From: PLOWO2-12-38-17 sp963709355
Lineage (GTDB): Bacteria; Planctomycetota; Brocadiia; Brocadiales; Brocadiaceae
Direction of reading: 5' to 3'
Length of the DNA: 64,000 nt
Assembly (NCBI GenBank): GCA_963709355.1
Contig: CAVPVY010000005.1
Span: 2,418,001-2,482,000 of the forward strand
The position numbers were made by a program, and so were the translations under genes. Below, one piece after another: positions 24,940 to 35,326 of the stretch. A model generated the notes under the pieces. The model did no database searches and was not told the origin of the DNA. It saw only the letters and a program-made list of their open reading frames with translations. Position 1 is the stretch's first letter; every line of letters starts with the position of its first letter.

Positions 24940-26414
24940 TATGCATTCCTTATAATATCATAGACACGACTAAGTATTTCACGCAGAAGTGGCGGCACAT
25001 AGAAACTGATAACCAGCACAAAGAACAAAAGGAAGAGCATCGCCGCAATGGTAAATTTACTTATCTCTCCTTTGGGAATAACTTCGGGAGATACGCCAAA
25101 AATCATCTTGAATATATTATATATATATCCAACAAAAATAAGCGCAATGCATACTATAAGCAATGAGCTGAATATGATGATGAATGCATTCCCACTTGAA
25201 AAGCCATCAGCAAGCACCATAAATTCACTAACAAATATATTAAACGGCGGAGTGCCTGTAATGGCGAAAACAGCGATTATCAAAATGACCCCTGTAACAG
25301 GCATGGCCTTAATCACCCCTCTTATACCTTCCATTGTAGTTGTTTTATATTTCAAAAATAGATTACCACCACAAAGAAACAAGAGGGATTTCGTTACGGC
25401 ATGGTTGAAAGTATGGAGTTCTGCGCCGTAAACACTATACATACCGCCAAAACCTATTCCAAGCGCGATAAACCCTATATGCTCTATACTGCTAAAGGCG
25501 AACAACCGTTTATAATCCCTTTGCACGAGGATAAAAGGTATTGAAACGATGACAGAAATAAGCCCAAACACCATGAGGAGTGTGCCTGAATAGCTGCTGC
25601 CTACACATTTGGACGTCAAGATATGGTATCGGATAATTGCATACAAGGAACAATTCAATAGCACACCAGAAAACAATGCGCTAATTGGCGCTGGCGCCTG
25701 ACTGTGCGCATCCGGGAGCCACGTGTGCATGGGGGCAAGACCCGCCTTTGTGCCATATCCGATTATGATAAAGAGAAATGCCAGTTTTATAAGATGAGGC
25801 TCTGCCCTGTCTGCCGCGGCAAGCAGGTCCGTCCAATTCAGCGCATACCCAATTTCGCCAAGAACACCCTTGGACGAATGATAGGTTAGTATAACGCCAA
25901 ACAATGCCAATGTGATTCCCACCGTGCAAATGATGATATATTTCCACGCCGCCTCCTGATGCTGCTTTGTGTTGTAAAAGCCAACCAGAAACGTAGTAGA
26001 GAGTGTAGTAGCTTCAATCGCCACCCACATGATTCCAAGGTTATTTGCCACGCATACCGATAACATGGTGAAGATAAACATATGAAAGAGGAAGTAGTAC
26101 AATCGTAACTTCTTTTGTGTGACCGCGCCTTCGTGAAGTTCTGCCGCCATATATCCTGCTGAATACAATGAAGACGCAAAACCCACAATGGTAACGATCT
26201 GGGTGATAAGGACACTCAGGGAATCCATATAAAAGAAATTATTTATCCCTGCGAGGGAGCGATGGGTGTAAATATTGTAGTTAAGGAATATATTGTATAG
26301 TAAAGCGATAAAACTACCGGCAATACTTATATATTTTGATATGCTATGTTTCCCTATGAGAACACACGCAATAGCAGTTATTAACGGTATAATCAATAAT
26401 ATTAATATAATCAT
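24939..26414 (-). CDS. hyfF: Hydrogenase-4 membrane subunit F, NuoN/MrpD-like
   Basis: A 491-residue antiporter-like subunit with about 14 membrane helices. The broken-helix blocks are visible: VAIEATTLSTTFLVGFY (Glu in helix 5) and YGTKAGLAPMHTWLPDAHSQ (Lys in helix 7, typical of proton-pumping subunits), then FAFSSIEHIGFIALG and FNHAVTKSLLFLCGG. It should translocate protons or sodium across the inner membrane. It is closely packed with hyfE upstream (1 base) and overlaps hyfG by one base. Confidence 0.88.
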   Translation of the reverse strand: MIILILLIIPLITAIACVLIGKHSISKYISIAGSFIALLYNIFLNYNIYTHRSLAGINNFFYMDSLSVLITQIVTIVGFASSLYSAGYMAAELHEGAVTQKKLRLYYFLFHMFIFTMLSVCVANNLGIMWVAIEATTLSTTFLVGFYNTKQHQEAAWKYIIICTVGITLALFGVILTYHSSKGVLGEIGYALNWTDLLAAADRAEPHLIKLAFLFIIIGYGTKAGLAPMHTWLPDAHSQAPAPISALFSGVLLNCSLYAIIRYHILTSKCVGSSYSGTLLMVFGLISVIVSIPFILVQRDYKRLFAFSSIEHIGFIALGIGFGGMYSVYGAELHTFNHAVTKSLLFLCGGNLFLKYKTTTMEGIRGVIKAMPVTGVILIIAVFAITGTPPFNIFVSEFMVLADGFSSGNAFIIIFSSLLIVCIALIFVGYIYNIFKMIFGVSPEVIPKGEISKFTIAAMLFLLFFVLVISFYVPPLLREILSRVYDIIRNA

Positions 26415-26415
26415 T

Positions 26416-27081
26416 TTATTCCCTGAGTTCCCTTAGGAAGTCTGTATCAGTGGTATCAAAGGATTCCTTGATTCTATATAGGTAAACCCCCATAATGATC
26501 ACGCTCACCAGGATATCGAAAAATACTCCTAGCTCCACTATAAGGGGCATACCATAAGACGTGGACAAGGCGGCAAAGAAAAGACCGTCTTCCATGGTAA
26601 CAAGTCCAAGGATCTGGGTAATGGCCTTCTTCCTCGTGATCATTGCAAAGAATCCCACAAGGGTAATGGCAAGTGAAATGGGCAGGCAGTGCCGCATAAA
26701 GGTGCTTTCAAATTGGATAATAGACAGAGTTGCATAGTATGCAATAAGGATAAGACCGCAAGAGATCAGCAGTGATAATGTATAATTAATATAAGACTCC
26801 ACTTCTTTTTTAACATTAACCTTGTCAACGATATAAAAGATAAATCCTGGAATAACAACAACCTTCAGTACCAGCGAGACGCCTGTTGTAATATAAATGT
26901 GATGGATGCCAGAAAAATAGGCTATAAGACCACTGGTTAATGTCAGGAAAAAAGATCGAAAGACACATGCCCATATACAGGTCTTTACCCGGCTTGTGCC
27001 GATGAGCATAATTGTTGACATGAGCATTAAAACTGCTAATACATCAATAATCTGGGAATTTACTATAATCTGCTGTTCCAT
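26416..27081 (-). CDS. hyfE: Hydrogenase-4 subunit E (HyfE-like)
   Basis: A 221-residue membrane protein with about seven helices, of the HyfE family, equivalent to NuoK plus extra helices. Conserved pieces include GFFAMITRKKAITQILGLVT and MEDGLFFAALSTSYGMPLIV followed by ELGVFFDILVSVIIMGVY, with the membrane-embedded Glu residues used in the proton path. It lies between hyfC and hyfF with gaps of 5 and 1 bases. Confidence 0.87.
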   Translation of the reverse strand: MEQQIIVNSQIIDVLAVLMLMSTIMLIGTSRVKTCIWACVFRSFFLTLTSGLIAYFSGIHHIYITTGVSLVLKVVVIPGFIFYIVDKVNVKKEVESYINYTLSLLISCGLILIAYYATLSIIQFESTFMRHCLPISLAITLVGFFAMITRKKAITQILGLVTMEDGLFFAALSTSYGMPLIVELGVFFDILVSVIIMGVYLYRIKESFDTTDTDFLRELRE

Positions 27082-27086
27082 AATAA

Positions 27087-28025
27087 TTAACTCACTACAT
27101 AAAACGAAATAATTGCCAGAATAGAGAGAATAAATGACGTGCCTAACAGGTTCGGTATACGAAATAACCGGACCTTTGCAAGCGAAGATTCTAGTATAAC
27201 GATTGCGAAGGCAAAAAATCCGATCTTAACAAGATATAATGCAAAAGAAATAATCAGTCCTGGGAAAGTAAAGCCAGTAGCAATCCCCCAGGGTAAAAAG
27301 GTATTCACCAGGATAGTCAATAACAACAGCAGCTTCATTGAAGATGCCCACTCTATCAGGGCTAAATAACGCCCGGAAAATTCAAGGATCATCCCTTCAT
27401 GAATCATCGTCAATTCCAGATGGGTAAAAGGATTATCGACTGGAATCCTTCCTGTCTCCGCAATAATAACGATGACAAAGGCTGCAAATGCCAATAAGAG
27501 GGACGGATTCAATGATTTGTAATTAAGCAATGTACCGGTGATATTGCTTAGATTGGTAGAGCCAACGGTTAAGGAAACTGTAAATATAGAAAGCATCATG
27601 GCCGGTTCTGCCATGGAAGATATTGTCATCTCTCTGCTACCCCCCATACCCCCGAAGGCGCTCCCTGTATCAAGGGAAGATAATGCCAGGAAAAATCTTC
27701 CTAATGCAAACAGGTATATGATTAGGATAATGTCGCCTATGAAATTGAGAGGCACCTGTGATGACAGCACCGGTACTAGCAATGCTATGAGTAAGATTGA
27801 AACAAACGTAACATAAGGGGTTGCCCTGAAAATCCACGAGGCAGTCTCTGAAACTACTGCATCTTTTTGGAGCAGCTTGACAAGATTATAATAGGGCTGA
27901 AATAGGCTAGCCCCCCTTCGACACTGTAGACGCGCCTCCATCTTATTGATAAATCCCTTTACCAGAGGAGACAACCCTACAATGACAACAATCTGCAAAA
28001 TAGGAAGTAGTATGCCTGAAGCCAT
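27087..28025 (-). CDS. hyfC: Hydrogenase-4 subunit C, NuoH-like
   Basis: A membrane subunit of about 312 residues with eight helices that anchors the soluble arm. RRGASLFQPYYNLVKLLQKD near residue 35 and AETGRIPVDNPFTHLELTMI near residue 195 are the NuoH/HycD signatures. The open frame extends to 28070, but that would overlap hyfB. ATG 28025 (MASGILLP) is chosen because it starts 14 bases after the hyfB stop and has CAGGG about 9 bases before it. Confidence 0.87.
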   Translation of the reverse strand: MASGILLPILQIVVIVGLSPLVKGFINKMEARLQCRRGASLFQPYYNLVKLLQKDAVVSETASWIFRATPYVTFVSILLIALLVPVLSSQVPLNFIGDIILIIYLFALGRFFLALSSLDTGSAFGGMGGSREMTISSMAEPAMMLSIFTVSLTVGSTNLSNITGTLLNYKSLNPSLLLAFAAFVIVIIAETGRIPVDNPFTHLELTMIHEGMILEFSGRYLALIEWASSMKLLLLLTILVNTFLPWGIATGFTFPGLIISFALYLVKIGFFAFAIVILESSLAKVRLFRIPNLLGTSFILSILAIISFYVVS

Positions 28026-28038
28026 TTTCAATACCCTG

Positions 28039-30078
28039 TTACTCTTGATAAATATAAAACATAATTGCAATTATTAAGGTTACAAATATATAGGCAAGAT
28101 ACACATGAATACTGCCGGTATGCACCCACCTTACCTTATTTGATATATTTAAAACATAATTAGAAATGGGATTGTAAAAATATTTTTCAAATATAGGCGT
28201 TATTTCACCAATATAGGTAATAGATTTAACAAAATATTTAGGGACAGCATACGTAGCGCGAATCTCTCTTCGGGGTCTGTATAAATTACCAAAGATGACC
28301 TTAAGCGGTTTTGTGAAGGCAGTAGCAGTATACCCAAATCTCGGTTCCGGTGATATTCCGCACGTCCAGGTTTCATATATCTTCTTTGTGAAGCCGGGCC
28401 TTAGTATGGTTAAGACTCCAAAAGTGACCGCTAAAAGTATCAAGCCAAATACTGAAGCGCTTTTTGGAGATAACTCTGTAAAACTGGTATGGATTGACTT
28501 TGTTTGCAACCAATCATATGAAGTAATAGTATTTATAATATTTGTGCCCAGGAGATGGGTATTTACCTGATTAATGGTTGTCATAATCGTTGCCGGGAAA
28601 AGACCCATAAACACACACAACGAGGCTAAAAGCCCCATACTGGCGAGCATAACAATCGGAACCTCTTTTGCCTTTTTTGCATGCTCTGAACGCGGCAATG
28701 CAAGAAATGAAATCCCGAATGCCTTGATAAAACACGTTGCGGCCAGTCCACCTGCCAAGGCAAGAATAGCGCCACAAATGACCGTTATTATTTTAAAAAA
28801 CACTGACGGCAGACTAAAGCCGTTGAGTATGGACTGGAATATCAGCCACTCACTCATGAACCCATTCAGGGGTGGAATAGCAGAAATGGATAAGGCGCCC
28901 ACAAGAAATAACGGGGCAGTAATCTGTAGACGCTTTATTAACCCCCCTAATTCTTCAATGTTATTTGTGTGGGTCGAATAGTAGATATTCCCTGCACAGC
29001 CAAAAAGCAGGCACTTGAATACCGCATGATTAATCACATGATAAAGGCCTGCAATCATGGCAAGAGATGATAAGGCCATTAAATTATAAGACTTAAAAAT
29101 CATAGATAATCCAATCCCGATAAGGATGATACCAATATTTTCTATACTGTGGTATGCAAGCAACGTTTTCATATTATGCTCCATAAGGGCGTAAAGCACG
29201 CCCAGGATGGTAGAAGAAGCGCCTATAATGAGGATGACCATCCCCCACCAGGGTGGACAAGGTGTAAGGAATTCAAAATAAAATCGTATAAAGCCATAAA
29301 TAGCCGTCTTGATCATGACGCCTGACATAACCATCGAGACGTTGCTTGGGGCAGCGGGATGTGCCAGAGGAAGCCATAAATGTAATGGGAAAATGCCCGC
29401 CTTAATACCAAAGCCGACAATTACCAAAAAAAATACAATATTTTTGTATATCCCAGGTATCTGTGCGCCAATATGCCTGAAATCATCAAAACCGAATGTA
29501 AAAGTACCGGCATAAGCAGACAAAATGAAAAAGGCAACGGCAAGAAATCCGGAACCAACATGTGCCATTACGATATATATAAAACCTGCTTTTCTGCTAG
29601 CCGCATTTTCATGCTCAAAGATAACCAGGAAAAAAGAGATCAACGTCATGAACTCCCATACAATCATAAATACTAATGCGTTATTGGCTGTCACTACCAA
29701 AAGCATGGACAAGAGAAAAAGGTTATAGGTAAATCCAAGGAATCGAGTATCACGTTTATTTACATACAATCTCGTATAACCTAATGAATAGATAGCGGCT
29801 ATAAGACCAATAACAGATATGGCAAGCATAAAAAGTGCGGAGAGTGGGTCTAATAAAAAATTATATTTTATGATGGCGTGATATATTAAGAAATCGAAAC
29901 GCATTACAGCGCCGTTAAACAACACAGTTATAGACAGTGCGATGCTGAAGCAAGAGGCAATAGCTGTACAAATAAGTGAAATGTAATTCCCAACTCTTTG
30001 CCCTCCATAAAAGCATAGGGCAAACAAAGAACCCGATGCAAACAGGATAATTGATATAATAAACAGACGTTCAACCAT
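28039..30078 (-). CDS. hyfB: Hydrogenase-4 subunit B, NuoL-like
   Basis: A 679-residue antiporter-like subunit with about 16 helices. MIVWEFMTLISFFLVIFEHE, GIKAGIFPLHLWLPLAHPAA and LLAYHSIENIGIILIGIGL are the HyfB/NuoL signatures. The long C-terminal segment with FTKKIYETWTCGISPEPRFG and FTKPLKVIFGNLYRPRRE is typical of HyfB. It is the first gene of the hyf set, 94 bases behind the dabB stop, with no clear promoter in that gap, so read-through from dabAB is possible. Confidence 0.88.
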   Translation of the reverse strand: MVERLFIISIILFASGSLFALCFYGGQRVGNYISLICTAIASCFSIALSITVLFNGAVMRFDFLIYHAIIKYNFLLDPLSALFMLAISVIGLIAAIYSLGYTRLYVNKRDTRFLGFTYNLFLLSMLLVVTANNALVFMIVWEFMTLISFFLVIFEHENAASRKAGFIYIVMAHVGSGFLAVAFFILSAYAGTFTFGFDDFRHIGAQIPGIYKNIVFFLVIVGFGIKAGIFPLHLWLPLAHPAAPSNVSMVMSGVMIKTAIYGFIRFYFEFLTPCPPWWGMVILIIGASSTILGVLYALMEHNMKTLLAYHSIENIGIILIGIGLSMIFKSYNLMALSSLAMIAGLYHVINHAVFKCLLFGCAGNIYYSTHTNNIEELGGLIKRLQITAPLFLVGALSISAIPPLNGFMSEWLIFQSILNGFSLPSVFFKIITVICGAILALAGGLAATCFIKAFGISFLALPRSEHAKKAKEVPIVMLASMGLLASLCVFMGLFPATIMTTINQVNTHLLGTNIINTITSYDWLQTKSIHTSFTELSPKSASVFGLILLAVTFGVLTILRPGFTKKIYETWTCGISPEPRFGYTATAFTKPLKVIFGNLYRPRREIRATYAVPKYFVKSITYIGEITPIFEKYFYNPISNYVLNISNKVRWVHTGSIHVYLAYIFVTLIIAIMFYIYQE

Positions 30079-30172
30079 ATTGTGTAGTGTTCAAGGTTTT
30101 CAAAAATAAATCACACGCATTTTAATCTAATCACAATTAAAAAGCACATTATTAAATAGGTTTCATAAAGAG

Positions 30173-32167
30173 TTATTGGTGCTTCTGCACCCAGCGGAGA
30201 TGCAGAGTTTCATGCTTGTAATGATGCAAGACCTGCACCTTACGTTCAGGCAAGCCGAGGAAATTGCTGAAATAAAACAGGAAGACCAGAATGGTGTTTA
30301 ATTTCAGAATAAAAAATCCCTTTATTACCGTATGAGGGGCAATGGGTGCAGCATAATGAACAAGTTGTTCCCAACCCATAAAGGTGCCCAGCCCGGGTAC
30401 ACCCACAATGGCAAGGCCGAGAAGGAACAACAGGGCGTTTGACAGAGGAGTACGATAGAGTTGCGCTGTGAAGCTAGTCTGTTTCTCGTTATTATGCGAG
30501 GAGGCGCATGCCGAGTAACAGGCGAGTCCCACAAAAACAATGGCAAGAACAATCACAGACACACAAGACCACAGGTATTTCTCATCCATATGTTTTATTA
30601 GTTCTAACCCCTGGACAAGACCTACCGACCAGGCGGAACAGGCAAGGGTTACAAAGTACATGACTACCCTTCGGATATTGTAAAAGGAGAGCACGCAGAA
30701 ACCTACCGCAAGAACAAGTATTATCTCTTCGCTGACATTGAAATAATTCCAGTTGATAATAAATGACATGACGGTATTTCCGTTGCCATCGCTGGTATAT
30801 TCAATGTTGAAAAGTCTCTTGTTGAGGAGGAACATCACGATGCTGAAGCCTACCCATACCAAGGATATCGCAATGGTGAAGCGTTTTGCCGCTTTTTTAT
30901 CAAAACGCATGTATTTCAGACCTAGAAACTGATCAATAAGGTCAAAGGATCGCGACAAAAAACCGAACTCGTTGATCGTGAGTGAGTAAAGCCATTTTCT
31001 GAACCGTTCAGGAAGTATGGCTTCAAAGTACTTCCCAGTACTTGTTACCCTGGGGCGTCGCGTCTCCATGGTGTGGTATAGGTGGAACAACGATGGGGTA
31101 CGCATATACTCATAGGTACGATATATCCCGTGAGATACCACGTGGATTAAAGCAAGGGTGTAAAATCCAAGGAATATCTCGATGTAGATAATGGCTAACT
31201 GTGTCGTGGTGGCATATGCAACGGTATTCTTGGCGTCGGAATGCTGCCGGCTCATATGGGTCGTGACAAAAGCAGAAAAAGCACAAATGGCAATCGCAAG
31301 GGCGATGGCATTGGCTGGATGCGAGATAGTCCACACTTCAGGCCAATATGTGAAAAGCGCCCATTCACGGGGCCACATGCGAAGGAGAAGAAAGACAGGT
31401 ACATGAGTTGACAGCGAGCCGTAGAAAACCGCACTCGAAGGTGTAGGTCCCTCCATTGCCCGCGGTATCCATATCCACGGAAACACACCTGACTTGAAGA
31501 AACATGCCACAATCAATAAAAACTTCGCCCACTCGTGGCCATGTTCCTGAATCAAAGCCATGTTGTTGATGTCATCAATGTGGAAATAAAGCAGTAACAC
31601 TATCAGGGCAAAAAAGAAGATATCTCCTAATTCATAAATGAACATCACCCGCATGCCATTTTTGAGCGGATTGGGACGATGCTCATAGAACGCGATAAGA
31701 AGAACAGATGAAAGGCCCAGGAGTTCCCAGCCCATGAACAGATAGGTGGTGCTGGAACTTAGAACAATAAGCCCCAGTGCCAGTTGAAAGATAAAATAAA
31801 GGGAAAAGAACTTATGATAGTATGCATCGCGGTGCAGGTAAAATAGAGAAAACCGGCCGATAATGGTAACAATTGTTGTCGTGAAGGCCAGAAAGATAGC
31901 TGTATAGAGGTTCCAATCCACAATGAATGGCCAGCCGATCAGACAGAAGGAGTCCATGTGAACTGTAATCGTTTTAAAACCCAGTATGCACAAGGAAGTC
32001 GCAACGTGTACAATATCACTAACGCCTCCCCAAGTAAGCAGTTTGCGGACCATATGTTCTTCGATTTCCCGCTTGCTGTAAAAATACTGGATGTTAACAG
32101 AAAGCACCTTAATGATGGGAAACAGTACAAAGTAATGTGCAAGATAGATAATCAAAAAGTTTTCCAC
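30173..32167 (-). CDS. dabB: DabB-like membrane subunit (NuoL-type) of inorganic carbon transporter
   Basis: A 664-residue membrane protein with NuoL-like core. FLAFTTTIVTIIGRFSLFYL then FMGWELLGLSSVLLIAFYEH and FKSGVFPWIWIPRAMEGPTP give the broken-helix Glu and Lys sites. Next to a dabA gene this fits DabB, the cation-driven partner of the DAB complex that concentrates bicarbonate. GTG 32167 is the start, with AGGAG 7 bases before, and the gap to dabA is 9 bases. Longer than the shortest DabB proteins. A NuoL-family subunit serving the hyf complex is the alternative. Confidence 0.8.
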   Translation of the reverse strand: MENFLIIYLAHYFVLFPIIKVLSVNIQYFYSKREIEEHMVRKLLTWGGVSDIVHVATSLCILGFKTITVHMDSFCLIGWPFIVDWNLYTAIFLAFTTTIVTIIGRFSLFYLHRDAYYHKFFSLYFIFQLALGLIVLSSSTTYLFMGWELLGLSSVLLIAFYEHRPNPLKNGMRVMFIYELGDIFFFALIVLLLYFHIDDINNMALIQEHGHEWAKFLLIVACFFKSGVFPWIWIPRAMEGPTPSSAVFYGSLSTHVPVFLLLRMWPREWALFTYWPEVWTISHPANAIALAIAICAFSAFVTTHMSRQHSDAKNTVAYATTTQLAIIYIEIFLGFYTLALIHVVSHGIYRTYEYMRTPSLFHLYHTMETRRPRVTSTGKYFEAILPERFRKWLYSLTINEFGFLSRSFDLIDQFLGLKYMRFDKKAAKRFTIAISLVWVGFSIVMFLLNKRLFNIEYTSDGNGNTVMSFIINWNYFNVSEEIILVLAVGFCVLSFYNIRRVVMYFVTLACSAWSVGLVQGLELIKHMDEKYLWSCVSVIVLAIVFVGLACYSACASSHNNEKQTSFTAQLYRTPLSNALLFLLGLAIVGVPGLGTFMGWEQLVHYAAPIAPHTVIKGFFILKLNTILVFLFYFSNFLGLPERKVQVLHHYKHETLHLRWVQKHQ

Positions 32168-32176
32168 CGTATGCTC

Positions 32177-34822
32177 CTAAGTAATCTGTCCAAACAAAAG
32201 ATGATCCTGTTCCAGGAAAAACCGTGGATCGTCGCCCTTGTATTCAGGCACTTCCGCCGTTTCTTCAAATGGCACAAACCGGCCATTCATTCCGCCTTTC
32301 CACAAAAAGAGTTTTTCCTTTTCCTGGTCGTGGATAGCGAGGGTGATCCAATTGTGTTTTACAAGGCACTGAAAGTGCCCGGGCTGATTGGTGTAACCGA
32401 AGGACTCTCCAAGGATGGTTTCCATCGTCTCAACCTTACAGCAGACAAGAAGGATCAATCGGGTAGGTTCGTGTATCTCGACCATCTGCCATGGCAAACC
32501 CAACTGCAGGTCGCTGTAATGCCCATTCATTACCCCTATCAGTGATGTGACGTTGTGAGGTAGTTTGGTACCGCAGCCGTAATGCTCGTTATCAATAAAG
32601 CTGAAATAGTATTCGAGATTAATCCCCGAGCATACCGGTCCAATCGCACCAAGGATGGCTCTCAGAAATTTCCCTTCGGGATCTACTTGATAATTATAGG
32701 AAATCAAAAATGAGCGTCTGTCCAGGAAAAGATTTCGCGTCAAAAACCTTGGTCCTACAATGGCAATCGCGTTGGTACAGTGACCGTATTCTGGACGCGG
32801 CTGGGTGATATTCATCGAGCGGCCTTGGGCGTAATCAGCGAATGCCTTTTCCGACAGGTTCGTCTTAACCTCGTCAAAGCGTCTGCAGCGCTCTTTCGCG
32901 TCCAGCGCCGCCGCACGGCGAATCGTGTCAATATACTTTTGCAGGCGCGGTTCTATGGGGTCTGGAAGGTCGAAAAGAAGCACCTCATCGCTGCAGGTGT
33001 TATGATATCCACCAATAAACCGGGTAGAATCCGGTATGATTACGCCATTTTTTGCAAGCCCTGCGCGAACTTCAGGTTCGTTGCAAATAGCCGCAATAAT
33101 GCGCGCGTTAGGCGCTCCGCGCCCCCCAGCGCACGCCCCACAATCATGGGCTGCTTCATGAGGGTTATTGAGACTGCTCGACCCATGCCCCAGAATAAAT
33201 ATGTATGGTGAAAAGTTATCCGAAAACCCGGCGCCCTTGAGCATACCAGTGGTGCGGGCAATACGGGCTTGCAGATCCCACCCTTTTTCATTTTCATGAG
33301 TTTCTTTCTTGTAGACTAACCGTGTCTTGGGTTTGTAAGCTGCCAGGTATCGTCGCAGCTTGGAGCTGTACCTTGGGGAAAGCACGTCCAGGATAAACGG
33401 CGGGAAATCCAAAATTCCGCTGAAAATCGTGTGGGCGAAGCCCCCCAAAAGGGTTTTGGATGCCTGCGTAATCGCCCACTGCACCTCCCCGTAAAGTTGC
33501 AGTTTTTTTGGCATTGCATCCTCAAGCTTCTCTGCCTCTTCGTAGACCTGCACCGACGGTGTCACTAAAGGATGTGGACACATCTTGCGGTAATGTTTAT
33601 CCGGCACTGCCTTAAATTTCATATCAAGACCGAAATGCCCGGCAGCCCCCAGGGTCTCTGCGGCAGAATCTATCCGCTCAAGATGGCGGCGGAAAGATTC
33701 CTCCCGTTCATCTATGCAGCAAAAGACTTGATAATTCGGAAGCTTGTATTTTGGTTTTGCCTCAATAGCTCCCTTACGGTATGTTGAAAGAAATTGGTTG
33801 TAAAAGGTGTCTTCATAGGCGCGCTGCCATATCTCCAGGCGGTTTTCATCGGTAAATTGGGTAACTTCTTTTGGAAATGTGGGGTTATCTTTAATGCCTA
33901 AAGCGCTCACGATAGATGCGACAAAAGAGGGATCATACAATGGTATCGGTTTATAAACGGGAATCCTCAGACTGATAAGTTCACATATAGACTCAATCGC
34001 AGCGAGTTCAACAACGAGAATCACTGGGACAACCTCTTTAAATGATGCCTTAATATCGTGCCTTTGAATCCAATCCGGCATCTCCTCCAGTGATTTAATG
34101 GTTCCTGTCCACCCCTTATAACGATAAAGGGTGCGGAACAAATAGTCGTCCAGGTGTTCATCAGGAATTGCCAAACGTTTGAGCAGAAGCGTTGTGGCCT
34201 CGTCGTAAGGGTATCGTTTTGCCTCGGAGACGATACGGTTCAATATCCTGAGAAATTTCGGCCTGAAGAAACCGCTCTTTGAGTAAATTTCACTAAAACA
34301 ATGCCACATCCCTTTCTCCCGATTCGGCATGGGCCAATAGGCAAGGCCAAAGTCGAAATAAGAAGGGAGAAACCTAAAGATAACAGGTTCCATCAGTTCG
34401 TCGATGTTCTGGTTGTGTGTAATTTGAACTGCTTCTTTGTAATAACCCGGTCGTTGATATGCAGTGTCATTTACAAATTGCTGAATCCTCCCATCAGGCG
34501 CCGGACGAACACGTGGATTTTCTATCATAAGCTCAAAAAGGATATCCGGTTGAATAGTAAGCTTGTGATGATTGATATATTCTTTGATCTTCTTTTGAAG
34601 CACATCAGCCGTAATGCGGCGCCGTTCAAACGCCAGAAGAAACTCCTCTTCTGACATAAATGCTTTGGCGCCATAAGCGCGCCCCGCCTGCTTAACGCCT
34701 TCAAAAAAGTCGTATGTTTCGAAGTGGTGAATGGTATTGTGGTGAACAAAGAAAGGCAACGGGCCCTGATCAGGCATCAGATGTTTTGCGTGTTCGATTG
34801 CGTGCTCAATCTTGTCGGACAT
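32177..34822 (-). CDS. dabA: DabA-like zinc protein (DUF2309/UPF0753), inorganic carbon transporter subunit
   Basis: An 881-residue soluble or peripheral protein of the DUF2309 family. The zinc-site residues of DabA, a beta-carbonic-anhydrase-like site, are recognisable: FCCIDEREESFRRHLE (Cys and Asp about 369-371), the His in GHGSSSLNN (about 546) and Cys in HDCGACAGG (about 561). DabA is thought to hydrate CO2 vectorially with energy from DabB. The open frame begins at 34867, but ATG 34822 (MSDKIEH) follows GAGGAACG and fits the family start. First gene of the unit dabA-dabB-hyf. Confidence 0.85.
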   Translation of the reverse strand: MSDKIEHAIEHAKHLMPDQGPLPFFVHHNTIHHFETYDFFEGVKQAGRAYGAKAFMSEEEFLLAFERRRITADVLQKKIKEYINHHKLTIQPDILFELMIENPRVRPAPDGRIQQFVNDTAYQRPGYYKEAVQITHNQNIDELMEPVIFRFLPSYFDFGLAYWPMPNREKGMWHCFSEIYSKSGFFRPKFLRILNRIVSEAKRYPYDEATTLLLKRLAIPDEHLDDYLFRTLYRYKGWTGTIKSLEEMPDWIQRHDIKASFKEVVPVILVVELAAIESICELISLRIPVYKPIPLYDPSFVASIVSALGIKDNPTFPKEVTQFTDENRLEIWQRAYEDTFYNQFLSTYRKGAIEAKPKYKLPNYQVFCCIDEREESFRRHLERIDSAAETLGAAGHFGLDMKFKAVPDKHYRKMCPHPLVTPSVQVYEEAEKLEDAMPKKLQLYGEVQWAITQASKTLLGGFAHTIFSGILDFPPFILDVLSPRYSSKLRRYLAAYKPKTRLVYKKETHENEKGWDLQARIARTTGMLKGAGFSDNFSPYIFILGHGSSSLNNPHEAAHDCGACAGGRGAPNARIIAAICNEPEVRAGLAKNGVIIPDSTRFIGGYHNTCSDEVLLFDLPDPIEPRLQKYIDTIRRAAALDAKERCRRFDEVKTNLSEKAFADYAQGRSMNITQPRPEYGHCTNAIAIVGPRFLTRNLFLDRRSFLISYNYQVDPEGKFLRAILGAIGPVCSGINLEYYFSFIDNEHYGCGTKLPHNVTSLIGVMNGHYSDLQLGLPWQMVEIHEPTRLILLVCCKVETMETILGESFGYTNQPGHFQCLVKHNWITLAIHDQEKEKLFLWKGGMNGRFVPFEETAEVPEYKGDDPRFFLEQDHLLFGQIT

Positions 34823-34878
34823 CGTTCCTCGTTGACTTAGAAAAAAGGTACCTAAACTCATTAACAAATTTCTAAGTG

Positions 34879-34884
34879 ATTATA
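34879..34884 (-). promoter_or_regulatory. Candidate -10 element for dabA
   Basis: A perfect TATAAT on the - strand lies 57 bases before the chosen dabA start. The -35 match is weak (TTTGGT at 15 bases). The 500-base gap 34823-35326 shows no gene otherwise. Confidence 0.3.
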
Positions 34885-35326
34885 TGGCACCAAGAGCACA
34901 CCAAACATTGCAAAACCCTTCGCTGTGTTTATGAGGAATGAAATACCTCGATGAAAAACACAATATAATTCTGCTGAAAAACCATACTTTTCAACAGAAT
35001 TAAAATACTTATTAATGAAAGCAATTGGTTCGGGCGCGGGTGAAATGAAATTCCAACTGTCTTTATTGAGAAGACAATTATCATTCTTGCCTCACGTCAA
35101 CATAAAAATTCACTTAGATTAACCATCAACGGACTACTTTACAATAATAAACCTAATACAAAACTTAAATCAGCATAATACAGAAAGAATCTTGAAATTC
35201 AAGTGTTTCTATAAAAGTCGTTTTCTTTGTACCCAAAATTGCGCTATGATTACTAATTAAAATAGCGAAATCTATGTATACAAAGATTACTTTGTAATAA
35301 ATTGCAAGTTACCGTAAAAATATTTG

